64,000 nucleotides of DNA from Bacillota bacterium (GCA_023444055.1 JAEZRV010000098.1:32047-96046); one strand, 5' to 3'. Numbered from the stretch's first letter, positions 9,692 through 17,024 are shown. The notes: generated from the letters alone by a model not told the origin. Translations and numbers: made by a program.

Positions 9692-10723
9692 ATGTATGCA
9701 CAATTAGAGAAAAAGAAAGAGAAAAAGAATAAGAGTAATGCGGTTGCTAATTCTGTTGGTCAGAAGAAAGGCACAGGCAAGCAAGGGTTTGGGTTTGTGA
9801 ATAATCGGACTGACGCTATTATACAAAAACAAACAAAAAATAAATTATACAATCAACAAAAAGCAAATCCATTAAGTGTCTTAAACCCAATAACCAATTG
9901 CAATATAGTTCAATGTGTTATTGGTGATTATAAGCCTGGTACTTTGGCTTACACTACCCGTGCAATGAAAGGATTAGACTTAAAACAAATGTCTATAATA
10001 CAACAGTTGCATGATGATCCTAACAAGAATTACACGATTGATGAAGCAAGGGCTATAGCGACTGGTGTTAATAGTACATCTAACCCTTATGAGTGGGATG
10101 TTACTGGAGTTGGTAGCTTTGCTACAACTGATACGGGCGTACAAGATGTGCTGACCCATTTTGGACATCCGACTCAAAGCGTTGTTAAGCTCTATGATGA
10201 CTTAGCAAGTCGTGTTGCTTTTGATGTAGGAAAGAATCGTACAGGTCCATTGACTCAATCCACAGTTAATGATTTGAATCAAATGTTTGAAGCTTCAAGG
10301 CCTCTTCATGTCGGATTTAACCCTTTTCTTAATTCGGCTTGGCAAGGCCATTTGGACAGTTATACGGGTGCTAAAAGTGGAATTCCTCTCTATAATATAA
10401 ATCGTACGAAGTATACTAGCGATTTTAAGGCAGTACCTTTGGGAAATTTGGATCTCAATTCAGTGCTAAAAGATGTAAGTGGAAGACCATTTGAATTACA
10501 CCATTTGTTGTTCAAACATATTTACCCCGATTTAGCAAACAATCCTGCAAACCTAATGCTAGCGGAACGAAGTGAAAAAGAGAGTGTATTTGGACAGGGA
10601 CAGCATGAGCTAATGCATAGTGTATCTTCCGGGAAGCATTCGGATAAATTTAAAGAATTATTACCACAATTTACGGGTGCATATGAAGATTGGGTAAAGA
10701 AATACCCTCCGCTTGCGCTTTAA
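9692..10723 (+). CDS. Putative eCIS cargo effector with C-terminal HNH-type nuclease domain
   Basis: The 343-aa protein begins with a Lys-rich, disordered stretch (KKKEKKNKSN) and has IIQKQ and NIVQCVIGD motifs like those flanking DUF4157 cargo. The middle (about 100-220) is not recognised. The C-terminus has FELHHLLFKHIYPDL (His270, His271), NPANLML and GQHELMHS, the His-His / Asn / His pattern of HNH/endonuclease VII-fold toxins in polymorphic toxin systems. Position directly after the AAA ATPase and DUF4157 gene suggests it is loaded into the injection particle and damages target DNA or RNA. There is no immunity-like gene next to it. The nuclease call rests on motif pattern only. GGGGGAGCA precedes the ATG. 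Confidence 0.65.
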   Translation: MYAQLEKKKEKKNKSNAVANSVGQKKGTGKQGFGFVNNRTDAIIQKQTKNKLYNQQKANPLSVLNPITNCNIVQCVIGDYKPGTLAYTTRAMKGLDLKQMSIIQQLHDDPNKNYTIDEARAIATGVNSTSNPYEWDVTGVGSFATTDTGVQDVLTHFGHPTQSVVKLYDDLASRVAFDVGKNRTGPLTQSTVNDLNQMFEASRPLHVGFNPFLNSAWQGHLDSYTGAKSGIPLYNINRTKYTSDFKAVPLGNLDLNSVLKDVSGRPFELHHLLFKHIYPDLANNPANLMLAERSEKESVFGQGQHELMHSVSSGKHSDKFKELLPQFTGAYEDWVKKYPPLAL

Positions 10724-10815
10724 ATAGGTTCAAATTAATTGGTATCACTAGTAACTTAGTACAGTACATTATTGTATTGTAATCCAACCAAAAATGAAAA
10801 TATACAATATTCAAT

Positions 10816-10918
10816 GTGTTGACTAAAGTCAATTACAATCAGCAAAAGCCGATATTGTGTTGACTAAAGTCAATTACAATCAGCAAAAGCTGATTATATG
10901 TTGCCTAAAGTCAATTAA
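10816..10918. repeat. Tandem ~42-bp direct repeats downstream of the effector gene
   Basis: Two near-identical units, each beginning GTGTTGACTAAAGTCAATT and containing CAATCAGCAAAAGC, are followed by a third partial unit (GTTGCCTAAAGTCAATTA) that runs into the adjacent hairpin. Each unit contains the small palindrome TTGACTAAAGTCAA. They lie in the 412-base gap between effector and DUF4255 genes, which otherwise holds only AT-rich sequence and a small hairpin at 11019-11037. Confidence 0.8.
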
Positions 10919-10942
10919 ATCAACTCCGTTGATTTAATTGAC
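10910..10942 (+). terminator. Perfect 15-bp hairpin, probable terminator of the ATPase/effector unit
   Basis: GTCAATTAAATCAAC (10910-10924) pairs perfectly with GTTGATTTAATTGAC (10928-10942) across a 3-base loop. It is followed by TTGGG and an A-run rather than a T-run, so it is a weak match to an intrinsic terminator. It separates the ATPase/DUF4157/effector genes from the structural operon. Confidence 0.5.
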
Positions 10943-11135
10943 TTGGGAAAAAAAATAGTATATTATAAACTACAAGTAATTATTATGTATATAATTGGAT
11001 AAAACTGATTTTAAAACCACAAAAACTTAGTTTTTGTAAAATTACATATTATTCAAAAGGTTGTTTAATGATTTTTAAAATGTAAAAATTATATAAAACA
11101 TTTATATACTACCGTGACTGCTATAGGAGGAATTA

Positions 11136-11660
11136 ATGGGTAGCTTTACTGCTATTTCAGATGCAGGTAACTCTTTTGTTAAGCTGCTAAGAGACAGGCT
11201 CACTCCAAATCCAATATTGAAACCAGAATTGATAGGACTATGCTCTCCTGCTGAAAAAGGAGACTTGCGTTTGACTCTTTTTCCTTATTCAATTAAGGAA
11301 AATGGAGCATGGAGAAGTCCAAATGGGCAAAATCTTTCACTCAGTATTTACTTCTTACTTACAGCATATTCTACAGTTGAAATATCTTCACGAGCGTATG
11401 ATGAGTTATGTATATTGGGTGCAGCAATGAAGGTGATTGCCATGAATCAGGTGCTGAAAGGGTCTTATCTGTGTGGTACTTTGGCAGAACGGAACGAAGA
11501 GCTTAAAATTATACTGAACAATATGACACCTGAAGAACAGTCTAAAATATGGACTTTTCCGAATGTTGCATTAAAAACCTCTCTTTGCTATATTGTTGAG
11601 CCAGTTCTCATTGATATAGATGAATTGTCTGATTTTACAGAAATTAAGAGAGTTACATGA
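11136..11660 (+). CDS. DUF4255 (Pvc16 N-terminal-like) eCIS protein, possible tail terminator
   Basis: This 174-aa protein matches the DUF4255 family seen at the start of many eCIS structural operons. It has a helical N-terminus (AISDAGNSFVKLLRDRLTP), the mid-protein LSIYFLLTAYS strand, and a C-terminal stretch ending SLCYIVEPVLIDIDE. In Afp and PVC particles the related Afp16/Pvc16 caps the sheath and tube and sets tail length. It has a textbook AGGAGGAATTAATG ribosome site and begins the long structural operon. No membrane segment or signal is visible. Confidence 0.8.
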   Translation: MGSFTAISDAGNSFVKLLRDRLTPNPILKPELIGLCSPAEKGDLRLTLFPYSIKENGAWRSPNGQNLSLSIYFLLTAYSTVEISSRAYDELCILGAAMKVIAMNQVLKGSYLCGTLAERNEELKIILNNMTPEEQSKIWTFPNVALKTSLCYIVEPVLIDIDELSDFTEIKRVT

Positions 11661-11699
11661 TTTTTGTCAAAATAAATTGGTATGTGCAGGGTGAATACA

Positions 11700-12485
11700 A
11701 TGGACTACAACATGCGGATAAGGCTTGGAGATAGAGTATCTATGGCAATATATGTGAAGGATGGATTTACAGCGCAGTATGTCACAGATCCCAATATAAA
11801 TATTACTTTGGAGGGCACTGATTTTTTACCTATAGTGAAATCCGATTGCTATGTTTTTACTCGGTTAAATAACAAAATGTATAATGTAATAATTAAATCA
11901 GATAACTATATCATGGAGAAATTTCCTGTATATATGGAGGATTTGCTATCTAATAAGTCTATTTTTATTACACTTAACCCCTCACCATTATATCCATTTC
12001 CGCAGAGATCAAATGTTATAAGATTTTCATTGGTTGATTCTAAAGGAAAGGCAATAGATGGAGCAGACATTGAAGCCGCAATTGTTTCCGAGGGATCAGC
12101 GGCAGCAAGAATTATGAGTATTGAAGGTGAAAATGATATATTGAACCTTGTCAATATAACCGGTTGTATTGGTAGAGGAGATACCTTTGAGATAAAGAAA
12201 AAAGGTGGGGTATCTACGGAAGCTTGTACAATCGAAGGTAAAATTAAAAATGGAAAATTCAAGCTTACGAAGCCAGTAGTTGATGAACAGATAAGAGGAG
12301 CGCTTCTTATGCCCTTAATACATACAAGAACAGATTCAAGAGGGGAAGGTGTTATTTACTTTAGAAACTTTAGGGAGAAAAGTTGTGAAGTAAGACTCAA
12401 AATTGGAAATGAGGATACGGAAAGGCGTATCGTTATGGAAGAAGGTAAGTCTGTCTTACTTGGAAAGGTACAAATAGTTGTTTAA
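11700..12485 (+). CDS. Beta-rich eCIS-associated protein of unknown function
   Basis: The product is about 261 aa if started at ATG 11700, which has AGGGTG at 11688-11693. An upstream in-frame ATG at 11682 lacks a ribosome site. Residues about 100-135 (VIRFSLVDSKGKAIDGADIEAAI) look like a carboxypeptidase-regulatory or Ig-like beta-sandwich strand pattern, and the region near residues 210-250 (TRTDSRGEGVIYFRNF...VRLKIG) repeats that character. Such modules occur in exterior tail or baseplate decoration proteins. It lies 39 bases after DUF4255 and upstream of the sheath. I do not recognise a named family, so a structural or adhesive accessory role is inferred from context. Confidence 0.6.
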   Translation: MDYNMRIRLGDRVSMAIYVKDGFTAQYVTDPNINITLEGTDFLPIVKSDCYVFTRLNNKMYNVIIKSDNYIMEKFPVYMEDLLSNKSIFITLNPSPLYPFPQRSNVIRFSLVDSKGKAIDGADIEAAIVSEGSAAARIMSIEGENDILNLVNITGCIGRGDTFEIKKKGGVSTEACTIEGKIKNGKFKLTKPVVDEQIRGALLMPLIHTRTDSRGEGVIYFRNFREKSCEVRLKIGNEDTERRIVMEEGKSVLLGKVQIVV

Positions 12486-12494
12486 ACTATTAAT

Positions 12495-12579
12495 AACGAG
12501 GCAAGAAAATGTCCCCTACTTCTATAAGTGGCGGGTACTGCTTTGGTTTTCAAGCGGTGAGAATATCTCCTGCCTCGTT
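12495..12579 (+). ncRNA. Candidate structured RNA element (multi-helix junction) upstream of sheath gene
   Basis: A perfect 9-bp closing helix joins AACGAGGCA (12495-12503) to TGCCTCGTT (12571-12579). Inside are a stem ACTT/AAGT with a distal CCC/GGG pairing (12513-12535), a 7-bp stem ACTGCTT/AAGCGGT (12537-12543 with 12552-12558) and a small GAG/CTC hairpin (12559-12569). Together these make an 85-nt junction in the 206-base gap before the sheath. I could not match it to a riboswitch consensus. It could be a cis-regulator of sheath expression, an RNA processing site or an unnamed ncRNA. Confidence 0.5.
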
Positions 12580-12640
12580 GAATCTAGGCGTTATAATAAA
12601 AGCAATTATAAGATTTGACATCAAGAGAGCGATTATTATT

Positions 12641-12691
12641 TGAAAGGGGGGAATGGTTTCGGATATATGATATTTCCGAACCATAAATTTT
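12641..12691 (+). promoter_or_regulatory. Ribosome site separated from sheath start by a hairpin, with a 5-codon leader frame
   Basis: The only strong Shine-Dalgarno sequence (AAAGGGGGGAA, 12643-12653) lies about 40 bases before the sheath ATG at 12692. Between them ATGGTTTCGGA (12653-12663) pairs with TCCGAACCAT (12675-12684) with one bulge. Folding would bring the ribosome site close to the start. Alternatively, the site first serves ATG 12653, which opens a five-codon frame ending TGA at 12668-12670, followed by reinitiation. Confidence 0.5.
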
Positions 12692-14974
12692 ATGCCAGAG
12701 TATTTGTCTCCAGGTGTTTATGTTGAGGAATTTGAAAGTGGCCCAAGACCCATGGAAGGGGTTAGCACCAGCACTGCAGGATTTTTAGGATATGCAGAAA
12801 AGGGTGTTATTGAAGGTTTACCAGAGCTTGTAACCAGCTTTGGTGATTTTCAGAGAAAGTTTGGAGGATATTTACCAAAAAACCAATATGGAAATAATCG
12901 TTTTTTATCCTATGCTGTAGAACATTTTTTTAATAATGGTGGAGGACGGTGCTTTGTAATGAGGGTTGTACCCCCAGAAGCAAAACAGTCCAAGAATTTT
13001 GAGGTTGAGGGCGAACAGAGTTATTTACATATTGCTGCAAAGAACCCTGGTGTTTGGGGAAATAGAATAAGGATTACTGTTACACCTTCTAGTAAGGCAA
13101 AGACAACGATAGAAGAAATTATTGGTGACGCTGATTCATCATTGCAGTTTAAAGTTAAGAACAGCGGGGGCTTTAATGTTGGTGATGTTGTTGCCTTTAA
13201 TGACGGTGTGAACAAAATTCCACAAAAGTATGCAATAGTTAAGGAAGTACAGGATAATGTGATAACACTTTCAGAAAAGCTATCAGAAAGTGCCAATGAT
13301 ATGATAGACAAGAATTTACCTCCTGTAAAAATTCTATATACATGTGAGGTTAATCTCAAGGTTACATATCAGGATGCTACTGAATTATATGAAAATGTAT
13401 CTCTAAATTCTTCAGCATCAAACTATATAGAAAAGGCTGTTTCAAAGTCTTCATTAATAGTAACAGAGTGTAAAATGGAAGGTGGCAATCCGCTACACCC
13501 CTACCAAGTAATAACAAATAGAGAGATTATGCCTACTGAAAAAATAGCAGTTTTGAAAGTGAAAGATGGCGTAGAAATTGAGGTTGAAAGTGGCATAACA
13601 GAGCTAACTGATGAGGACATAGTAGTAAAGAGAATAAAAGCTATCAAATTAATAAAAGAAAATGTTGAGAGCACAGAACTAAAAAGAGTAAAAGATGGCT
13701 TAAAAGTTGAAATAACAGCCGACAAGAAGATAAAAGTACTTGGGGACGCTGACAAGGAACTGTATAGTGGTGATTTCTCAACATTAAAAGCAGCGGAGAA
13801 AGTAGAAGTTATTAAAGTAAAAGATGGAATAGAAACTGAACTAAAAGACGGTGATACGGCTTTAACAGGTGAGGAAATAGTAATTAGAAAAGTTAAAACT
13901 ATCACAGAAGTTGTAACTGAGGATGTACTCAAAAAAGTAAAAGACGGAAAGTATATAGATTTAACTGTTACTGCTGAAGGCAAGTCTATCCTTGTGACAG
14001 ACGAAAATAACAATGATATTTACGACGAAGATTTAAAATATACTAAAGAGTTAAGGTATAGCGAGCATACTATTTCGCTTATGAATGGAAGTGATGGTAA
14101 TCTCAGTAAAACAACAGCGGCTGACTTTATAGGTCAAGATGGAGGACCAGGAAAGCGTACAGGAATACAGGCGTTTATTGATAATGAAGATGTCAGCATA
14201 ATGGCAATGCCTGGAATAGTTGATCCTGCTGCACAGCTTGCACTTGTTGCTCACTGTGAAAATCTAGGCAGTAGATTTGCGGTTCTTGACATTCCTAATG
14301 ACAAAAAAACTGTTGCCGATGTTGAGTCCTTCCGAAATATTGTGGATAGCCACTATGCAGCAATGTACCATCCGTGGCTACAAGTATTTGATCCTTGTGA
14401 AAAAATGAATACTTTTATTCCTCCATCAGGTTCTGTAATGGGTATATATGCCCGTTCGGACACATCGAGAGGTGTACATAAGGCTCCTGCCAATGAGGTT
14501 GTAAGATCATGCACAGGGCTAGAATGTCAATACAACAAAGGTGAACAAGATATTTTGAACCCAAAGGGAGTAAATCTTATACGATATTTTACCGGTGAAG
14601 GAATACGAGTTTGGGGAGCAAGAACCTGTACATCTAATTCCCTATGGAAATATATAAATGTAAGAAGGTTATTTATATTCATTGAGGAGTCAATCAAAAA
14701 AGGTACGAAATGGGTGGTTTTTGAACCTAATGATGACAAGCTTTGGTCAAGGGTTCAGCGTACAATTGAAAATTTCCTCACTACTGTGTGGAGAAATGGT
14801 GCGCTTATGGGAAACAGTCCAGCAGAAGCCTTTTTCGTTAAGGTGGACCGCTCTACGATGTCTCAGGATGACATAGACAATGGCAGAATGATTTGTGTAA
14901 TTGGAATTGCTCCGGTAAAACCGGCTGAGTTTGTAATTTTTAGAATCTCTCAGAAAACTGGAGATCAACAATAG
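12692..14974 (+). CDS. eCIS contractile tail sheath protein with duplicated inserted module
   Basis: The 760-aa protein starts with the signature of phage-type sheaths (YLSPGVYVEEFESGPRP, then TSTAGFLGYAEKG). It ends with the conserved sheath C-terminal domain (from about residue 470: FIDNEDVSIMAMPG, then INVRRLFIFIEESI and WVVFEPND). Between them, residues about 280-455 form an insertion built of two tandem ~86-aa copies, each starting KVKDG(V/I)E and containing a second KVKDG-like motif. The sheath polymerises around the tube and contracts to drive it into the target; the insertion probably projects from the outer surface. Only one sheath gene is present, whereas Afp and PVC have three. The start follows the hairpin-spaced ribosome site. 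Confidence 0.93.
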   Translation: MPEYLSPGVYVEEFESGPRPMEGVSTSTAGFLGYAEKGVIEGLPELVTSFGDFQRKFGGYLPKNQYGNNRFLSYAVEHFFNNGGGRCFVMRVVPPEAKQSKNFEVEGEQSYLHIAAKNPGVWGNRIRITVTPSSKAKTTIEEIIGDADSSLQFKVKNSGGFNVGDVVAFNDGVNKIPQKYAIVKEVQDNVITLSEKLSESANDMIDKNLPPVKILYTCEVNLKVTYQDATELYENVSLNSSASNYIEKAVSKSSLIVTECKMEGGNPLHPYQVITNREIMPTEKIAVLKVKDGVEIEVESGITELTDEDIVVKRIKAIKLIKENVESTELKRVKDGLKVEITADKKIKVLGDADKELYSGDFSTLKAAEKVEVIKVKDGIETELKDGDTALTGEEIVIRKVKTITEVVTEDVLKKVKDGKYIDLTVTAEGKSILVTDENNNDIYDEDLKYTKELRYSEHTISLMNGSDGNLSKTTAADFIGQDGGPGKRTGIQAFIDNEDVSIMAMPGIVDPAAQLALVAHCENLGSRFAVLDIPNDKKTVADVESFRNIVDSHYAAMYHPWLQVFDPCEKMNTFIPPSGSVMGIYARSDTSRGVHKAPANEVVRSCTGLECQYNKGEQDILNPKGVNLIRYFTGEGIRVWGARTCTSNSLWKYINVRRLFIFIEESIKKGTKWVVFEPNDDKLWSRVQRTIENFLTTVWRNGALMGNSPAEAFFVKVDRSTMSQDDIDNGRMICVIGIAPVKPAEFVIFRISQKTGDQQ

Positions 14975-15010
14975 AGATAGCAATTAAGAATACGGAAGGA
15001 GAGAAGAACC

Positions 15011-15448
15011 ATGGCTACCAATGCCCGATTGGACCCATACAGAAATTTTAGATATAGGGTTGAGATAGAAGGTATTCAAGTTGCAGCTTTTTCAGATGTA
15101 TCAGGATATGATCTCTCGATGGATGTTATTGAGTATCGAGATGGTAATGAGGCAATTACCCCTAGAAAATTGCCAGGATTAAGAAAACATAGCAACATAA
15201 ACTTAAAAAGGGGTATTACTGATTCAATGGATATATACAATTGGATCAAAAGTGTTTCAGAAGGTAAAGTGGAACGTAAGTCAATTACAATAATATCTAT
15301 TGATGAAGAGGGTAATGACTCGGTTACATGGCAGGTTATTCAAGCTTGGCCGATGAAATATAGTATTTCTGATTTTAAAGGAACTGGTAATGAAGTATTA
15401 ATAGAAACACTAGAAATTGCACATGAAGGAATGACTAGAACAAAATAG
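15011..15448 (+). CDS. eCIS inner tube protein (T4 gp19-like), first copy
   Basis: This 145-aa protein has the gp19/Hcp-like tube fold signature: DPYRNFRYRVEIEG, FSDVSGYD, a VIEYRDGNE strand, and LKRGITDSMDIYNWI, which is the usual L-K-R/K-G-I motif. It forms hexameric rings that stack into the tube. It follows the sheath by 36 bases, with AAGGAGAGAA before the ATG, in the standard eCIS order. Together with the second tube gene at 16602 it forms the usual pair, with one building most of the tube and the other the baseplate-proximal ring. Confidence 0.93.
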   Translation: MATNARLDPYRNFRYRVEIEGIQVAAFSDVSGYDLSMDVIEYRDGNEAITPRKLPGLRKHSNINLKRGITDSMDIYNWIKSVSEGKVERKSITIISIDEEGNDSVTWQVIQAWPMKYSISDFKGTGNEVLIETLEIAHEGMTRTK

Positions 15449-15483
15449 TGACTAGAATATTATAGTATTCTTGGAGGTTGTAT

Positions 15484-15852
15484 ATGGCTTTTCAGACGGA
15501 GTTTGAGTTTTTATTGCCCAAAGGTTATGTGGATATAGATGGGAATTTACACAGAAAAGGAATAATGAGATTAGCTACCGCTGCTGATGAGATATTACCC
15601 CTTAAAGATCCAAGAGTTCAGCAGAATCCAGCATACTTAACAATCATATTGCTTTCAAGGGTTATTGTTAGGCTCGGGGATCTTCAAGCGATTAATACTA
15701 AAGTAGTCGAGGATTTATTTTCAGCAGATATGGCATATCTGCAGGATTTTTATCGCAGAATCAATGAAACAGGTAGTGCTGGCATCAAAGTTAGCTGTCC
15801 TAAATGTGGAAATGAGTTTGAGGCGATTAACGAGCAGTTGGGGGAGCTATAA
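15484..15852 (+). CDS. Phage-type tail assembly protein with zinc-ribbon-like C-terminus (zero-frame product)
   Basis: The product is 122 aa from ATG 15484 with GGAGG at 15473-15477; an in-frame TTG at 15478 abuts that ribosome site and is unlikely to be used. The N-terminus (FEFLLPKGYVDIDGNLHRKG) and the helical middle match the small T4-type baseplate/tail assembly proteins placed between the two tube genes in eCIS loci. A CPKCG motif near residue 105 contributes one Cys pair only, so any zinc site would need a partner. The gene ends with TTG GGG GAG CTA TAA. A run of five G here would let a ribosome slip back one base into the next conserved frame, which has no start codon of its own. Confidence 0.7.
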   Translation: MAFQTEFEFLLPKGYVDIDGNLHRKGIMRLATAADEILPLKDPRVQQNPAYLTIILLSRVIVRLGDLQAINTKVVEDLFSADMAYLQDFYRRINETGSAGIKVSCPKCGNEFEAINEQLGEL

Positions 15853-16025
15853 AGGGCTATCCTATAGCTCACATTTATGAGGAGGTAGCCTTTATTGCAT
15901 ACCATTTTCACTGGAGCCATGATGATATTATGGCAATGGAACATGCCGAAAGAAAAAAATGGTGTGAGGAGATTTCAAAGATTAACCGGAAGCTAAGTGA
16001 GGATCGAGAAAACGTGTTTGAATAG
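15840..16025 (+). CDS. DUF6760-like frame reached by probable -1 frameshift from the tail assembly gene
   Basis: Continuing in the -1 frame from the GGG at 15840-15842 gives 61 codons to TAG 16023-16025. The peptide contains IYEEVAFIAYHFHWSHDDI, then MEHAERKKWCEEI, the conserved core of the small eCIS protein family annotated DUF6760. The frame is closed upstream by TAA at 15828-15830. It has no ATG, GTG or TTG before ATG 15930, which would remove the conserved core. It is therefore probably made as an extension of the preceding protein, like lambda gpG-T. A rare ATA start at 15849, just after GGGGGAGCT, is the alternative. A sequence error is possible but less likely given the slippery run. 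Confidence 0.65.
   Translation, partial: GGAIKGYPIAHIYEEVAFIAYHFHWSHDDIMAMEHAERKKWCEEISKINRKLSEDRENVFE
15844..15872 (+). promoter_or_regulatory. Hairpin at the putative frameshift site
   Basis: GAGCTATA (15844-15851) pairs perfectly with TATAGCTC (15863-15870) across an 11-base loop, immediately after GGGG. It encloses the zero-frame stop codon. It could stimulate slippage or promote reinitiation, although it begins closer to the slippery run than classical stimulators do. Confidence 0.45.
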
Positions 16026-16057
16026 ATTTAAAATATTTTTAATAATTTTCATACAAA

Positions 16058-16088
16058 GCCCCCCTTTTGCGCAAGGAAACAGGGGGGC
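16058..16088 (+). other. GC-rich hairpin in the gap before the second tube gene
   Basis: GCCCCCC (16058-16064) pairs with GGGGGGC (16082-16088) around a loop holding the palindrome TTGCGCAA. It stands out sharply in an AT-rich region and follows the stop of the frameshift product. There is no T-run, so termination is doubtful. It might be an mRNA-stability or processing element within the operon. Confidence 0.5.
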
Positions 16089-16210
16089 GGACTAAATCTA
16101 TGGTATGTATTTTGAGTAGAAGGTTGAAAGAAATATTAAGAGGAATTATTAGTGATAATTACTAAAGTAGTAAAGGGGGTACTGAGCCCAACGTCAATAT
16201 TAATTGACGA

Positions 16211-16547
16211 GGGACTGTTGCAAAACAACAATTTCTGCATACCGATGACTTATTGCTTGAATAGTATGCGAGTGCAATATATATCAATGGAGAAGCTCGG
16301 TTAGAAATTGATGCTAGAAATAGTAGACGAAGAACAAGTATTGTAGCCGACACAGCTACAGGACGTAGCTGTGAGTATTACCCCGAGACAGGATGTCGAG
16401 TGTAATACGGTCGGCGGAAGTGCTTGTTCTGAGCCACAACTATTTCAGCGTCAATTTCGTGAGCTAGCCATAGATATATACTGCACGGGAGTACTATTTA
16501 AGCAGTTTACCGTTGATATATCATATTTTTTGTTTTGCAACAGCCCC
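16211..16547. mobile_element. 337-bp foldback (MITE-like) element with TIR GGGRCTGTTGCAAAACA
   Basis: The ends are GGGACTGTTGCAAAACAA and its near-perfect inverse TTGTTTTGCAACAGCCCC. The similarity continues inward over both whole arms (for example GCTTGAATAGTATG versus GCTTAAATAGTACT, and AGAACAAG near the tip on both). The tip folds into further stems (ACAGCTAC/GTAGCTGT, GTATTAC/GTAATAC, GCCGAC/GTCGGC). There is no coding frame, so it resembles a non-autonomous insertion element. The terminal motif recalls IS1182- or IS6-type ends, but I cannot assign the family and see no target duplication. It sits inside the eCIS operon. A shorter copy lies at 51747-51887. Confidence 0.8.
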
Positions 16548-16601
16548 AAGCATTTCTAATGTTATTTTTTATTCGAAATGCTGTGCAGGGGCTAATAACC
16601 T

Positions 16602-17024
16602 ATGGTTGAGAAAGGCTATCCGGTTGGTTCTTTTAAGTTTAAGGTGGAAATTAATGATATTGAACTATATGGCGGTTTCTCTGAGGTATCGGGTCTTGAA
16701 GCAGAAGTAGAGCTTGAGGAATACAGAGAAGGCGGAACAAATTTTATGCACCATTTTCCCAAATTCATCAAGCATCCGAGGTTGACGCTTAAAAAGGGAA
16801 TTGTAGAATCAGGTGAATTGAACAACTGGTACAAAAGTGTATTAGCCGGACAAATTTTGAAGCAGAAGATTTCAGTTGTATTGTGTAACAGCTCAGGAAA
16901 GGATGTAGCTAGATGGGACTTTATGGATGCTTATCCTGTCAAGTGGACTGGACCAGAATTAAAGGCAGACAGTAATATGGTTGCTGTGGAGTCTATAGAA
17001 TTTGTACATAAAGGAATGAAATAA
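16602..17024 (+). CDS. eCIS inner tube protein (T4 gp19-like), second copy
   Basis: This 140-aa tube paralogue has GSFKFKVEINDIELYGGFSE, VSGLEAEVELEEYREGG and LTLKKGIVESGELNNWY, aligning with the first tube protein over its whole length. In Afp/PVC the second tube-type protein (Afp5/Pvc5) forms the ring that joins tube to spike hub, and this gene's position upstream of the LysM adaptor and spike supports that. CAGGGG lies about 10 bases before the ATG, only some 40 bases after the end of the foldback element, so the element may influence its translation. It overlaps the next gene by one base (TAATG). Confidence 0.92.
   Translation: MVEKGYPVGSFKFKVEINDIELYGGFSEVSGLEAEVELEEYREGGTNFMHHFPKFIKHPRLTLKKGIVESGELNNWYKSVLAGQILKQKISVVLCNSSGKDVARWDFMDAYPVKWTGPELKADSNMVAVESIEFVHKGMK

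Noticed and set aside
12495..12579. Hammerhead ribozyme, purine or c-di-GMP riboswitch for the junction RNA
   Set aside because: The required core sequences (for example CTGATGA with GAAA, or the c-di-GMP core) are not present.
13501..14013. 170-aa minus-strand frame opposite the sheath insertion
   Set aside because: A Ser/Thr/Phe-rich shadow of a Lys/Glu/Val-rich coding region; no start signal.
16211..16547. Transposase remnant inside the foldback element
   Set aside because: All frames in the element are short and follow the palindrome; none resembles a transposase.
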